Positions 17,079 through 24,990 of a DNA stretch of 44,055 nucleotides are shown one piece after another. The notes below the pieces were generated by a model. That model did no database searches and was not told the DNA's origin. It saw only the letters and a program-made list of their open reading frames with translations. This stretch comes from Flavobacteriales bacterium (GTDB taxonomy: Bacteria > Bacteroidota > Bacteroidia > Flavobacteriales_D > Sanyastnellaceae): positions 1 through 44,055 of the forward strand of contig JAQWTJ010000003.1 of the NCBI GenBank assembly GCA_029242765.1, written 5' to 3'. Every line of letters begins with the position of its first letter. The first letter of the stretch is position 1. The position numbers and the translations under genes are program-made.

Positions 17079-17972
17079 TTACGACGCCCAAAGGGCAGAG
17101 GCCGTTACTAAACTCCGATCGACTTTCTTGAACAAGCCTTGCAAGACTTTGCCGGGCCCCACTTCGGTAATCTCCGTTACGCCGGCCTCAAGCAAGGTGT
17201 GCATGGTTTGCGTCCACCGCACCGGTGCGGTGAGTTGGGCCACGAGTTGTGTGCGAATGACTTCGGGGTCGGTTTCGGGCAGGCCGGTTACGTTTTGGAC
17301 GATGGGGCAAACCGGAGCATTGATCGGTGTTGATGCGATGGCTTGCTCGAGTTGAGCGCGAGCGGGCTCCATCAAGGGGGAGTGAAAAGCACCGCCGACC
17401 GGCAGCAGGAGCGCGCGGCGTGCGCCAGCTTCTTTGAGCGCCTCGCACGCGGCCTCCACTGCAGAGACTTCGCCCGAGATGACGAGTTGTCCAGGGCAGT
17501 TGTAATTGGCCGGGACCACGATGCCATCTTGAGTTGCGCATATCTCTTCGACAATCGCATCGTCGAGTCCGAGGATCGCGGCCATGGTGGAAGGGTTTGC
17601 TGCGCAGGCGGCTTGCATTGCTTCTGCGCGCTGAGCCACCAGTTGAAGTCCATCTGAAAAGCTCATAGCGCCGGCAGCCACAAGCGCGGAGAACTCGCCA
17701 AGCGAATGGCCCGCGACCAAGTCCGGGGCAAAGTTTCCATTCTTCTTCAGGCCCTCCGCTAAGATGACCGAGTGTAGGAAAATGGCGGGCTGGGTGACGT
17801 TGGTTTGTTTTAAATCTTCGGCCTCTCCTTCGAACATAATTTTCGATATGTCGAAGCCCAGGAGTTCGGTGGCCTCTTCAAACCTCCGACGTGCAGAGGC
17901 GTGTGCGTCGTACAAGTCTTTTGCCATGCCAGGGCTTTGGGCACCTTGCCCGGGGAATACCATTGCGTTCAT
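17079..17972 (-). CDS. fabD: Malonyl-CoA:ACP transacylase
   Basis: A 297-residue FabD, which moves malonyl from CoA to acyl carrier protein at the start of fatty-acid synthesis. 'VFPGQGAQSPGM' (residues 5-16) is the N-terminal glycine loop. 'GHSLGE' at 88-93 holds the catalytic Ser90, and 'GGAFHSPLM' holds His197. 'QPAIFLHSVIL' and 'VPANYNCPGQLVISG' are also family-typical. Full length. The other FAS II genes are elsewhere. It converges with the small coiled-coil gene. The 280 bases upstream (17973-18252) hold no supported gene; a TATCTTCG sequence 8 bases before the start is only a loose match to the Bacteroidota -7 element. Confidence 0.97.
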   Translation of the reverse strand: MNAMVFPGQGAQSPGMAKDLYDAHASARRRFEEATELLGFDISKIMFEGEAEDLKQTNVTQPAIFLHSVILAEGLKKNGNFAPDLVAGHSLGEFSALVAAGAMSFSDGLQLVAQRAEAMQAACAANPSTMAAILGLDDAIVEEICATQDGIVVPANYNCPGQLVISGEVSAVEAACEALKEAGARRALLLPVGGAFHSPLMEPARAQLEQAIASTPINAPVCPIVQNVTGLPETDPEVIRTQLVAQLTAPVRWTQTMHTLLEAGVTEITEVGPGKVLQGLFKKVDRSLVTASALWAS

Positions 17973-18252
17973 GGCCGCGAAGATATTGGTTTGGCGTCAG
18001 AACAATATCGAAATGTCCACGGAGAGTACTTCTTTGAATTCAGTGCCCGGGCCTCGAATGCTGGGAATTTCTACGGCTTCGCCATCCATTGTTTGGGCGT
18101 GTCTAATATGCGAACATGGCCATCCAATTTCTGAGCGGCTGCTGAGATGTTCATTCCCAATGGGATACGATTACAAAGAAAGAGGCCGGCAACACCTCAT
18201 TATTGGCCCTTTCAACAAACTAATTCTTATCTTCTTTTGTCAAATCGTCGCT

Positions 18253-18840
18253 ATGGTCCGCGCATATTTTCAAGGCCTTTCGCTTGCTGCTCTTCTTTGT
18301 GCTGCTGTTTTCGCCCCGGCGGATGGCCTCGCTCAGTCGACGTATGTTGTTCCAGGCGAGGGCTTGTGCACGTGTTTAGATCCGGACAATTATCTGATTC
18401 TGAAGAAAAAAACCACGGTATCCAACACCTCATATACAGAGTACTACGCCGGAGTAGAGACGCTCATTTCCTTCCTCGGGTATTACGGATTGGCCGAGCC
18501 CCATATCTACAATTTGAACTACCCAGACGATTTGCTTGTAGGCATCGGTGATCTGAGTGCGCTGCTGACGGGCTTCAACGTCTACCCTTCATTTGACGGG
18601 GCCATGTGTTCTTGGGATGTGGTGATGGTGGCGAGCCACGGTTGGATTCTCAGCGATGATACGGGTGTGGCGGAGGCCTACATCCACGAATCGTCCTTCG
18701 ACGAGTTCGATGATGTAGGGGTGGAGTTGTTCGGCTCCTGTGACCTGAACAGCTTCGATCTGGAAATGGTTTACCTCCCCGATTCCGTGGTGATGCTCAC
18801 TTTTGTCAAGCGTTACAGCGGCGGCGGCGCGCCGGAATGA
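18253..18840 (+). CDS. Small secreted protein of unknown function
   Basis: A 195-residue protein from ATG at 18253 (MVRAYFQGL...). Residues ~8-28 form a classical signal peptide: LSLAALLCAAVF core and 'GLAQS' cut. In-frame ATGs up to 18144 exist but would put the signal peptide inside the protein. The mature part has five Cys, among them 'GLCTCLD' at its N-terminus. Then 'YPDDLLVGIGDLSALLTGFN' looks like half of a dockerin-type 'D..V...DL..LL..F' repeat, as seen intact on the lipase at 34759-36324, and the C-half is acidic with 'VVMVASHGWI' and 'SCDLNSFDLEMVYL'. No T9SS sorting domain is visible. I do not recognise the family. It ends 26 bases before the convergent sppA. Confidence 0.7.
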   Translation: MVRAYFQGLSLAALLCAAVFAPADGLAQSTYVVPGEGLCTCLDPDNYLILKKKTTVSNTSYTEYYAGVETLISFLGYYGLAEPHIYNLNYPDDLLVGIGDLSALLTGFNVYPSFDGAMCSWDVVMVASHGWILSDDTGVAEAYIHESSFDEFDDVGVELFGSCDLNSFDLEMVYLPDSVVMLTFVKRYSGGGAPE

Positions 18841-18865
18841 GTTCGCACCGCAGTGCGGGTTGCGA

Positions 18866-20761
18866 TCAGTTTACTTTGAAATTTAGCAGCATCCGGCTTT
18901 GGAATCGATCTCCGTTTAGAATTTCCTGCACCTGCTCAAGCGGTGCCAATTCAGCGTCTGTCAGCCCCACCAGCTCTTGAAGGACACGCGCCTGTCTTAC
19001 GCCGGTCAAGTCCTCAATAAAGACCTCAAAGGGGTCGCGGATTTCGGGCAATTCAAGCAATTCATAATCTGCAATTCCGGCGAGTTCGGCAGCCGCATCA
19101 ATGGCGTCGTGTAAGTTTCCAAAGCCATCGACCAGTCCGTTTTCAAGTGCGTCTTCTCCCGTCCAGACCCTACCGCGGGCCAGCTCATCCACTTGGCCGA
19201 ACGACATCCCTCGGCCGTCTGCAACGCGCGAAACAAAATCGTCGTAGATGTTGCTGATGATGCCGTTCATCATTTCGTGTTCATCCGGGTCCAGGTTCGT
19301 GTGGCCGGTGAACATGTCGGCGTGGTCGTGCAATTTCACTTGGTCGTAACGCAGCCCCAGATGCCCTTCGAGCAAGCCGTGGAAATTGGGTAGCATGCCG
19401 AACACGCCGATGCTGCCGGTGATGGTTGTCGGTTGGCATAAGATCTGATCTGCAGCGCAACTGATGTAGTAACCTCCTGATGCAGCCAAATCACTCATGC
19501 TCGCCACCACAGGCTTTCCGGCGGCCTTCAGCTTCACCGTTTCGCGCCAAATCACGTCGCTGGCCAGCGCCGATCCGCCCGGGGAGTTTACCCGCAGCAC
19601 CACCGCGCCCACGGCAGGGTCTTTTCGCGCCTCGCGCAACGCCCGTGCAATTCGCGCAGATCCAATGGTTTGTTCGTTGCCTTCGCCGCTTTCAATTCCC
19701 CCCACGGCGTACACCACCGCCACATGGGTGGGTTCGACCTCATCGTCGCCTTCTTCGCCGTCGTCCGCATCGTCGCTCTCGTCACCTTCAGCTTGCTCCA
19801 GGGCAGTCATCGCTTGCGCAATCATGTCCTCCAAGGCGTTCGGGTTGTGATAGTTGTGTATGCCAGCCAATTCCAGTTCATCATCGTCCACAGCAACGCC
19901 TTTCTCCTCCAGCAAGTCGAAGAGATCATCCTCGTAGAGCAGCCCGTCGTAAAGGCCCAACTCCACCCCAGCCTCAGCCGAGCGCAATAGCATGCCGTTT
20001 GCAATTTCATCGATTCGGTGTTCTGGTAAATTGCGAGAACCGGCGATGTCCGAGCGCATTTGCGACCAGAAGGACTCGAGCAGGACCCTGAGTTGAACCC
20101 GATTGGCATCGCTCATGTTTTTTCGTGTGAAGGGCTCAACAGCGCTTTTGTACAGGTTGTTAGGCCCGCGCAGCACCTGAATCTCAACGCCCAATTTTTC
20201 GAGCAGCCCCGTCAAATACATGGTCTCCATATTCAAGCCCATAACATCAGCCAAGCCCTCGGGGTGGAGGTAAATCTCATCGGCTACGGATGTCAGCCAG
20301 TAGGCCTGCTGCGACTGGGTTTCACTCCACGCCACAATCCACTTGCCCGAAGATTTGAAGTTGAGCAGCGCGTCACGCACTTCGCCCAATGTGGAAGGGT
20401 ATCCACTCACCCCGCTTACTTCTAGTAAGATGCCCTCGATGTTCTCGTCCTCAGATGCGCGATGAATGTCGGCGAGCAGGTCGTTCAGTCCTACCGTTTG
20501 CTCGGGAGAAAAGTCGGCGAAGTTCACTGTAAAAGCTTCGCCGCCTCCACGTTCAACGATGGGGTCGCTGAAGGTCAGGTGCAGAGCCGTCCCGGGCTCG
20601 ATGTCGGTGTCGGTGTCGAAATCACTCTCCATATCGCTGAAGGCCGAGGCCAATCCCCCCGCCAAAGCCATGACGAAGAATACAATCAAGATGCCGCCGG
20701 AGATGAGCAGCGCGATCGTGGTGCCGATCATACTCGACAAGATGTTTTTTCCGAATGACAT
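18866..20761 (-). CDS. sppA: Signal peptide peptidase SppA, long two-domain type
   Basis: A 631-residue inner-membrane Ser/Lys protease that degrades cleaved signal peptides, with the active site facing the periplasm. The start at 20761 (MSFGKNILSSM) puts one hydrophobic anchor at ~10-41. The frame open to 20848 would run into folK. Two tandem ClpP-like domains are present, as in the 67-kDa E. coli type. The N-terminal domain holds the general-base Lys in 'YKSAVEPF' (Lys205), and the C-terminal domain the nucleophile in 'RVNSPGGSALASD' (Ser397). Between them is a very acidic stretch of ~20 Asp/Glu-rich residues (~325-344). Divergent from folK with 50 bases between starts. Confidence 0.95.
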   Translation of the reverse strand: MSFGKNILSSMIGTTIALLISGGILIVFFVMALAGGLASAFSDMESDFDTDTDIEPGTALHLTFSDPIVERGGGEAFTVNFADFSPEQTVGLNDLLADIHRASEDENIEGILLEVSGVSGYPSTLGEVRDALLNFKSSGKWIVAWSETQSQQAYWLTSVADEIYLHPEGLADVMGLNMETMYLTGLLEKLGVEIQVLRGPNNLYKSAVEPFTRKNMSDANRVQLRVLLESFWSQMRSDIAGSRNLPEHRIDEIANGMLLRSAEAGVELGLYDGLLYEDDLFDLLEEKGVAVDDDELELAGIHNYHNPNALEDMIAQAMTALEQAEGDESDDADDGEEGDDEVEPTHVAVVYAVGGIESGEGNEQTIGSARIARALREARKDPAVGAVVLRVNSPGGSALASDVIWRETVKLKAAGKPVVASMSDLAASGGYYISCAADQILCQPTTITGSIGVFGMLPNFHGLLEGHLGLRYDQVKLHDHADMFTGHTNLDPDEHEMMNGIISNIYDDFVSRVADGRGMSFGQVDELARGRVWTGEDALENGLVDGFGNLHDAIDAAAELAGIADYELLELPEIRDPFEVFIEDLTGVRQARVLQELVGLTDAELAPLEQVQEILNGDRFQSRMLLNFKVN

Positions 20762-20811
20762 AGTGGGTGTGAAATCTAGTGGTAAAGTGATTTGAGAGCG
20801 ACCTTTCCGCT

Positions 20812-21318
20812 GTGAAGCGGATAGAGGTTTTTGTCGGATTGGGGTCAAATATAGGCGACCGCGCCCTATGGCTGGAGAAGGCGCGTGCCGCGATTCATCT
20901 CCGGCTTGGCCGGTTGACGAACTGCTCTTCGGTTGTAGAGACTGCTCCAGTCGGGATGGCCCTAGACACCCCGTATTTCCTCAATCAAGTGGTGGGCGTT
21001 CAGCTGAGCTGTTCGCCGCTGGAGGCGATGCAAATTTTGTTAAGTATTGAGGAGGGCTTGGGCCGGAAACGAAGCCAGGCGGACAGTGAATTGGCCGGAG
21101 CGACGGGCGGTGAGCGCTGGGCGTCCCGGACAATCGATTGCGACCTGTTGTTGTGGCCGGACTTTGCGTGCAGCACGCCTGCGCTTACCTTGCCGCACCC
21201 GCGACTCTTAGAAAGGGATTTCGCGTTGGGGCCCCTTGCGGAAATTGCCCCCAACGTCGAAATCCCCGGAACCCAGATCACCGCGGCCGAGGCATTCAAA
21301 CACATGGACAAGCCGTGA
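20812..21318 (+). CDS. folK: 2-amino-4-hydroxy-6-hydroxymethyldihydropteridine pyrophosphokinase
   Basis: A 168-residue HPPK that pyrophosphorylates 6-hydroxymethyl-dihydropterin in folate synthesis. GTG at 20812 begins 'KRIEVFVGLGSNIGDR', the family start. 'SSVVETAPVG' then 'PYFLNQVVGVQ' are conserved, and 'RTIDCDLLLWPDF' carries the metal-binding Asp pair. 'LPHPRLLERDFALGPLAEIAP' is the C-terminal signature. Its last codons overlap the GTG of the next gene (a deoxynucleoside kinase) by 4 bases, so the two are translationally coupled. sppA is divergent. Confidence 0.95.
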   Translation: MKRIEVFVGLGSNIGDRALWLEKARAAIHLRLGRLTNCSSVVETAPVGMALDTPYFLNQVVGVQLSCSPLEAMQILLSIEEGLGRKRSQADSELAGATGGERWASRTIDCDLLLWPDFACSTPALTLPHPRLLERDFALGPLAEIAPNVEIPGTQITAAEAFKHMDKP

Positions 21319-21959
21319 ATATTCTGTACAAGCACATCGCCATTGATGGTGGCATTGGCGCAGGCAAGTCGACGCTCGCCGAGGCCATAGCTTCTGAGCT
21401 TGGGGTCGCGCCGATTCTCGAGCCCTTCGAGGGCAATCCGTTCTTAGCGAAGTTTTACGAGGACCCCGAGCGTTACGCCTTCCCTGTAGAGCTGAGCTTT
21501 TTAGCCCAACGCTTTCATCAAATGAAGGCAGCAGTGGATGGCCGCAACCTCTTCCAGGGCGCGCTCGTGTCGGATTACGTTTTTACCAAGAGCTTGCTTT
21601 TTGCCAAGACAAACTTGCCGGCTGAGGAGTTCGAGCTCTTCAAGCACATGTCAGATTTGATGGTCGCTCAATTGCCTAAGCCCGAGGTGGTGCTGTATTT
21701 GCGCCCGGGTCGAGAGCGCCAACGCGATCAAATTCAGGCGCGCGGACGGGATTTTGAACAGTCCATTCAAGACGCTTATCTCGATCAAATTGAGTCGGCC
21801 TACGAAAACCAATTCCGCTACGCGCGTGGCAGTCGGATGCTGTGGGTAGACACCAGCCCCTTGGACTTTGTGAAGTCGGCGGGGGACTTGAACAAATTGA
21901 TGCAACTGCTCACCCAGCCGTGGAAGGTGGGCGTGCACAAAGTCGCATTGAAGGCTTGA
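21315..21959 (+). CDS. Deoxynucleoside kinase (paralog 2, coupled to folK)
   Basis: A 214-residue member of the same PF01712 family as 12771-13391. GTG at 21315 overlaps the folK stop by 4 bases; the frame upstream to 21138 is inside folK and is not used. P-loop GGIGAGKS is at residues 12-19. Where paralog 1 has the DR pair in 'QDRTVYED', this protein has 'VSDYVFTKSLLF' with Asp87-Tyr88, so the DR Arg is replaced. 'RPGRERQRDQIQARGRDFEQ' is the LID region. Paralogs of this kind next to folK are known in Bacteroidota. The substrate is unknown; the missing Arg suggests it may differ from paralog 1, which is inference. Confidence 0.9.
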   Translation: MNILYKHIAIDGGIGAGKSTLAEAIASELGVAPILEPFEGNPFLAKFYEDPERYAFPVELSFLAQRFHQMKAAVDGRNLFQGALVSDYVFTKSLLFAKTNLPAEEFELFKHMSDLMVAQLPKPEVVLYLRPGRERQRDQIQARGRDFEQSIQDAYLDQIESAYENQFRYARGSRMLWVDTSPLDFVKSAGDLNKLMQLLTQPWKVGVHKVALKA

Positions 21960-21992
21960 AGGGTTGGGCTTGAAAGGTCGGGGCTGAAAGTC

Positions 21993-22874
21993 TCAGGCTG
22001 AAACGCCGAGGACTTCAGCCATCTTCGATCCGATGTCAGCCGGGCTGTCCACCACGTGGACTCCACATGCGCGAAGCACCTTTTTCTTTGCTTCGGCGCT
22101 TTCTTCTTCACCAGATACAATCGCCCCTGCGTGGCCCATCGTGCGGCCTTTTGGGGCGGTAACGCCTGCAATGAATCCGACAACGGGCTTGGTGCCATGC
22201 GCCTCAATCCAGCGCGCAGCTTTGATTTCGAGATCACCCCCAATCTCACCGATCATGATGATGCCGTCTGTGCCGTCGTCGGCCATCAAGAGTTGCACGG
22301 CGTCAAGTGTGGTGGTTCCGATAATCGGGTCGCCGCCGATGCCGATGGCCGTGGATTGGCCTAAGCCTGCTTTGGTGACCTGATCCACAGCTTCATACGT
22401 CAGCGTTCCGCTTTTGGAAATGATTCCAATGCGACCCGGATTGAAGATGAAGCCGGGCATGATGCCCACCTTTGCTTCGCCCGCGGTCATAACGCCTGGG
22501 CAGTTCGGACCGATCAAGCGGCAGTCGTCGCGGCCGTCGAGTGAGGCTTTCACTTTCACCATGTCCGCTACGGGGATGCCTTCGGTGATACAGACGATGA
22601 CCCTGATGCCTGCATCAGCTGCTTCCAAGATGGCATCCGCAGCAAAGGCTGGCGGCACAAAGATGATGCTCACGTCCGCCTGAGTCTGGCTTACAGCTTC
22701 AGAAACTGTGTTGAACACGGGGCGATCCAAATGTTGTTGCCCTCCTTTACCGGGTGTAACCCCGCCTACAACGGGTGAGCCGTAGTCGATCATTTGGCCC
22801 GCGTGAAACGTGCCTTCGCTGCCGGTGAATCCTTGGACGATGATGCGAGAATCTTTGTTGACGAGAACGCTCAT
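21993..22874 (-). CDS. sucD: Succinyl-CoA ligase, alpha subunit
   Basis: A 293-residue SucD, which makes ATP or GTP from succinyl-CoA in the TCA cycle with SucC. The start at 22874 ([20 protein letters not shown]) is standard; the frame to 22901 adds nine atypical residues. '[13 protein letters not shown]' is the CoA-binding region, 'IGPNCPGVM' and '[12 protein letters not shown]' are signature stretches, and '[13 protein letters not shown]' includes the phosphorylated His (His248). The C-terminus is normal. sucC is not in the window. Divergent from mnmE (starts 128 bases apart) and convergent with the folK-linked kinase. Confidence 0.97.
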   Translation of the reverse strand: MSVLVNKDSRIIVQGFTGSEGTFHAGQMIDYGSPVVGGVTPGKGGQQHLDRPVFNTVSEAVSQTQADVSIIFVPPAFAADAILEAADAGIRVIVCITEGIPVADMVKVKASLDGRDDCRLIGPNCPGVMTAGEAKVGIMPGFIFNPGRIGIISKSGTLTYEAVDQVTKAGLGQSTAIGIGGDPIIGTTTLDAVQLLMADDGTDGIIMIGEIGGDLEIKAARWIEAHGTKPVVGFIAGVTAPKGRTMGHAGAIVSGEEESAEAKKKVLRACGVHVVDSPADIGSKMAEVLGVSA

Positions 22875-23002
22875 AGGGGAGGTCGATAGGAATGTAGACA
22901 CTCAGACGACTCACAATGACGTGGAATCGATTCAAAGCGCGGCGCAAAAGTAAGCCGCCATTCTTTGCGAGAGGCCGTCCATTTGGCGAGTATTTTTCGC
23001 CC

Positions 23003-24430
23003 ATGGAAATCCACCCCCTCGATGGCCAAACGATTTGCGCACTTTCGACCCCGCACGGCGTGGGCGGCATCGCTGTGGTGCGCGTCTCGGGGCCCGAGGC
23101 CTGGCCCATCGTGCAGGGCTTTTCGTCCCGTTCGTGGTCGAAGTCTCAAGCGGGCACAGCGATATTGACTCAAATAAATGACGGATCAGCCGTGCTGGAT
23201 GAGGCGCTCATTCTTCCATTTGCGGCCCCTGCATCCTTCACAGGCGAGGACATTGTTGAGTGCCACATTCACGGCAGCCCATACATTCAGCGGCGCTTGC
23301 TCGAAATGATGATCGAGGCGGGCTGCCGTATGGCACTGCCCGGGGAGTTCACTCAGCGCGCCTTTTTACATGGCAAGCGCGACCTCGCCCAATCCGAGGC
23401 GATTGGCGATCTCATTCACGCCGAACATGCAGGCGCCCACCGTCTGGCCGTTGCCCAATTGTCGGGCGGCTTCTCGGCTGAAGTTCAATCTTTCCGTGAG
23501 CAACTCATCGAATTTGCAGCGTTGATGGAACTCGAACTGGACTTCGGCGAAGAAGATGTTGAGTTTGCTGACCGCAAGGGGTACCGAGCGCTTTTGATTG
23601 AATTGCTCTCGCGATTGGATGCACTGATTGGCAGCTTCGCCACGGGCCGCGCTATCGCTGAGGGTGTACCGGTGGCCATACTCGGCCCCCCCAACCGGGG
23701 CAAGTCCACGCTGCTCAACGCTTTGCTCAACGAACAACGGGCAATCGTCTCCGCCACACCCGGCACGACCCGTGATGTAATCGAACAGTCCCTCACACTC
23801 AGCGGCATCCGTTTCCGTTTCAGTGACACGGCTGGGCTGCGCGAGACAGTTGACGAAATCGAAATCGAAGGCATCCGGCGCGCAATAGGAACGGCCCGGG
23901 CAGCTCGATTTGTCATCTATCTCCTGGACGCGCGCGACCTCCAAAGTCCTGCCGGTTTGGAAGCTGCGGAGCGTGAGGTTTTAGAGGCCCAAGCCGAAGT
24001 CGAACGCGCCCGCGGCGAGCTTGACGGGGCTGAACATGCGGTCCAGCCGCATTGGATTCTACTGATCAACAAAACCGACCTGGCGCCCGCACCCGACCCG
24101 CTGCCCGTCATCGCCGGCTGCACACCTCAGCCCATCTCCGCAGAGGAGCGCCACGGCTTGGCCGCCATTGAACAGGAGCTCACCGCCGATTTCACCGCCG
24201 CCTTGGACAGCAGCCAAACGCTGGTCACCAATCTACGCCACCAGCAAGCCTTGCTCGGCGCTCAGACTGCCTTGAAAGCGGCCCTCAAGGCACTCGACGC
24301 CGGCCTCAGCGGCGATCTCATTGCGGTCGACAACCGTGCTGCGCTCGCGCACCTCGGCCGGATTACCGGAGCCATCACTCCCGATGATCTGCTCGGCCAC
24401 ATCTTCGCCAACTTTTGTATCGGAAAATAA
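23003..24430 (+). CDS. mnmE: tRNA modification GTPase MnmE
   Basis: A 475-residue MnmE, which with MnmG installs the carboxymethylaminomethyl group on uridine 34 of certain tRNAs. ATG at 23003 (MEIHPLDGQTICALSTPHG) starts the THF-binding N-domain. The central helical domain has 'GRDLAQ'-like 'GKRDLAQSEAIGDLI'. The G domain shows G1 'GPPNRGKS' (228-235), G2 'TTRD' (255-258), G3 'DTAG' (275-278) and G4 'NKTD' (356-359). The C-terminus is the required FCIGK. Two features are odd: Arg232 in the P-loop, where Val or Ala is usual, and a ~30-residue Glu/Ala-rich helical insertion between G3 and G4 (~316-348). The TrmH-type gene overlaps its 3' end. Confidence 0.97.
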   Translation: MEIHPLDGQTICALSTPHGVGGIAVVRVSGPEAWPIVQGFSSRSWSKSQAGTAILTQINDGSAVLDEALILPFAAPASFTGEDIVECHIHGSPYIQRRLLEMMIEAGCRMALPGEFTQRAFLHGKRDLAQSEAIGDLIHAEHAGAHRLAVAQLSGGFSAEVQSFREQLIEFAALMELELDFGEEDVEFADRKGYRALLIELLSRLDALIGSFATGRAIAEGVPVAILGPPNRGKSTLLNALLNEQRAIVSATPGTTRDVIEQSLTLSGIRFRFSDTAGLRETVDEIEIEGIRRAIGTARAARFVIYLLDARDLQSPAGLEAAEREVLEAQAEVERARGELDGAEHAVQPHWILLINKTDLAPAPDPLPVIAGCTPQPISAEERHGLAAIEQELTADFTAALDSSQTLVTNLRHQQALLGAQTALKAALKALDAGLSGDLIAVDNRAALAHLGRITGAITPDDLLGHIFANFCIGK

Positions 24431-24938
24431 CCTGCATCTCTTGCCTCGCCTCAGCCCCGACCAATTTATAGCCGCTCCCAAGCGCCCGCTTCGCTTCGTG
24501 CTGGACAATGTGCGCAGCGGCCTCAATACGGGCTCGGTTTTTCGCACGGCCGACGCCTTCCTTGTTAGCGGACTGGACTTGTGCGGGATCACCGTCAAGC
24601 CGCCCCACCGAGACGTACTCAAAACTGCGCTTGGGGCCTCAACCCACGTCCCCTGGCGTCATTTTCCCTCCACATTAGAGGCTTTGTCCGTCCTGCGTAC
24701 TGAGGGGTGGCGTATCGCCGTTCTCGAGCAGGCCCCGGGCTCTACTATGCTGGCAGATTGGCAGCCCACTGCGGATGAACGCTGGGCTGTGGTCCTTGGA
24801 AACGAGGTCCGAGGTTGCTCGCCAGAGGTCATCTCTGCGGCCGATCTCCTCTTGGAAATCCCTCAGCAAGGCGTCAAGCAAAGCATGAACGTCAGTGTCT
24901 GCGCTGGCATTGTAGCCTGGCATGCAGCTGCTCGTTGA
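24384..24938 (+). CDS. TrmH-family (SpoU) RNA 2'-O-methyltransferase
   Basis: A SPOUT-class methyltransferase of about 184 residues from ATG at 24384, which overlaps mnmE by 47 bases. A TTG at 24441 would give a start closer to the 'RLSPDQF' opening that I recall for this Bacteroidota group. Motif 1 'VLDNVRSGLNTGSVFRTADA', motif 2 'WAVVLGNEVRGCSP' and motif 3 'IPQQGVKQSMNVSVCAGIV' form the trefoil-knot SAM site. The substrate RNA (tRNA or rRNA 2'-O-ribose) is not decidable from sequence. Coupling to mnmE, another tRNA-modification gene, is suggestive. No N-terminal substrate-binding domain is present. Confidence 0.85.
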   Translation: MICSATSSPTFVSENNLHLLPRLSPDQFIAAPKRPLRFVLDNVRSGLNTGSVFRTADAFLVSGLDLCGITVKPPHRDVLKTALGASTHVPWRHFPSTLEALSVLRTEGWRIAVLEQAPGSTMLADWQPTADERWAVVLGNEVRGCSPEVISAADLLLEIPQQGVKQSMNVSVCAGIVAWHAAAR

Positions 24939-24990
24939 GCAGCAGCGCCCCAATTAAATTCGCTCGGCTTTGGCCAAGCGATTCAACGAA

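Noticed and set aside
19480-20091. Long plus-strand reading frame opposite sppA (about 200 residues)
   Set aside because: Pro/Arg/Ser-rich shadow of the sppA codons; the minus-strand frame has full SppA motifs.
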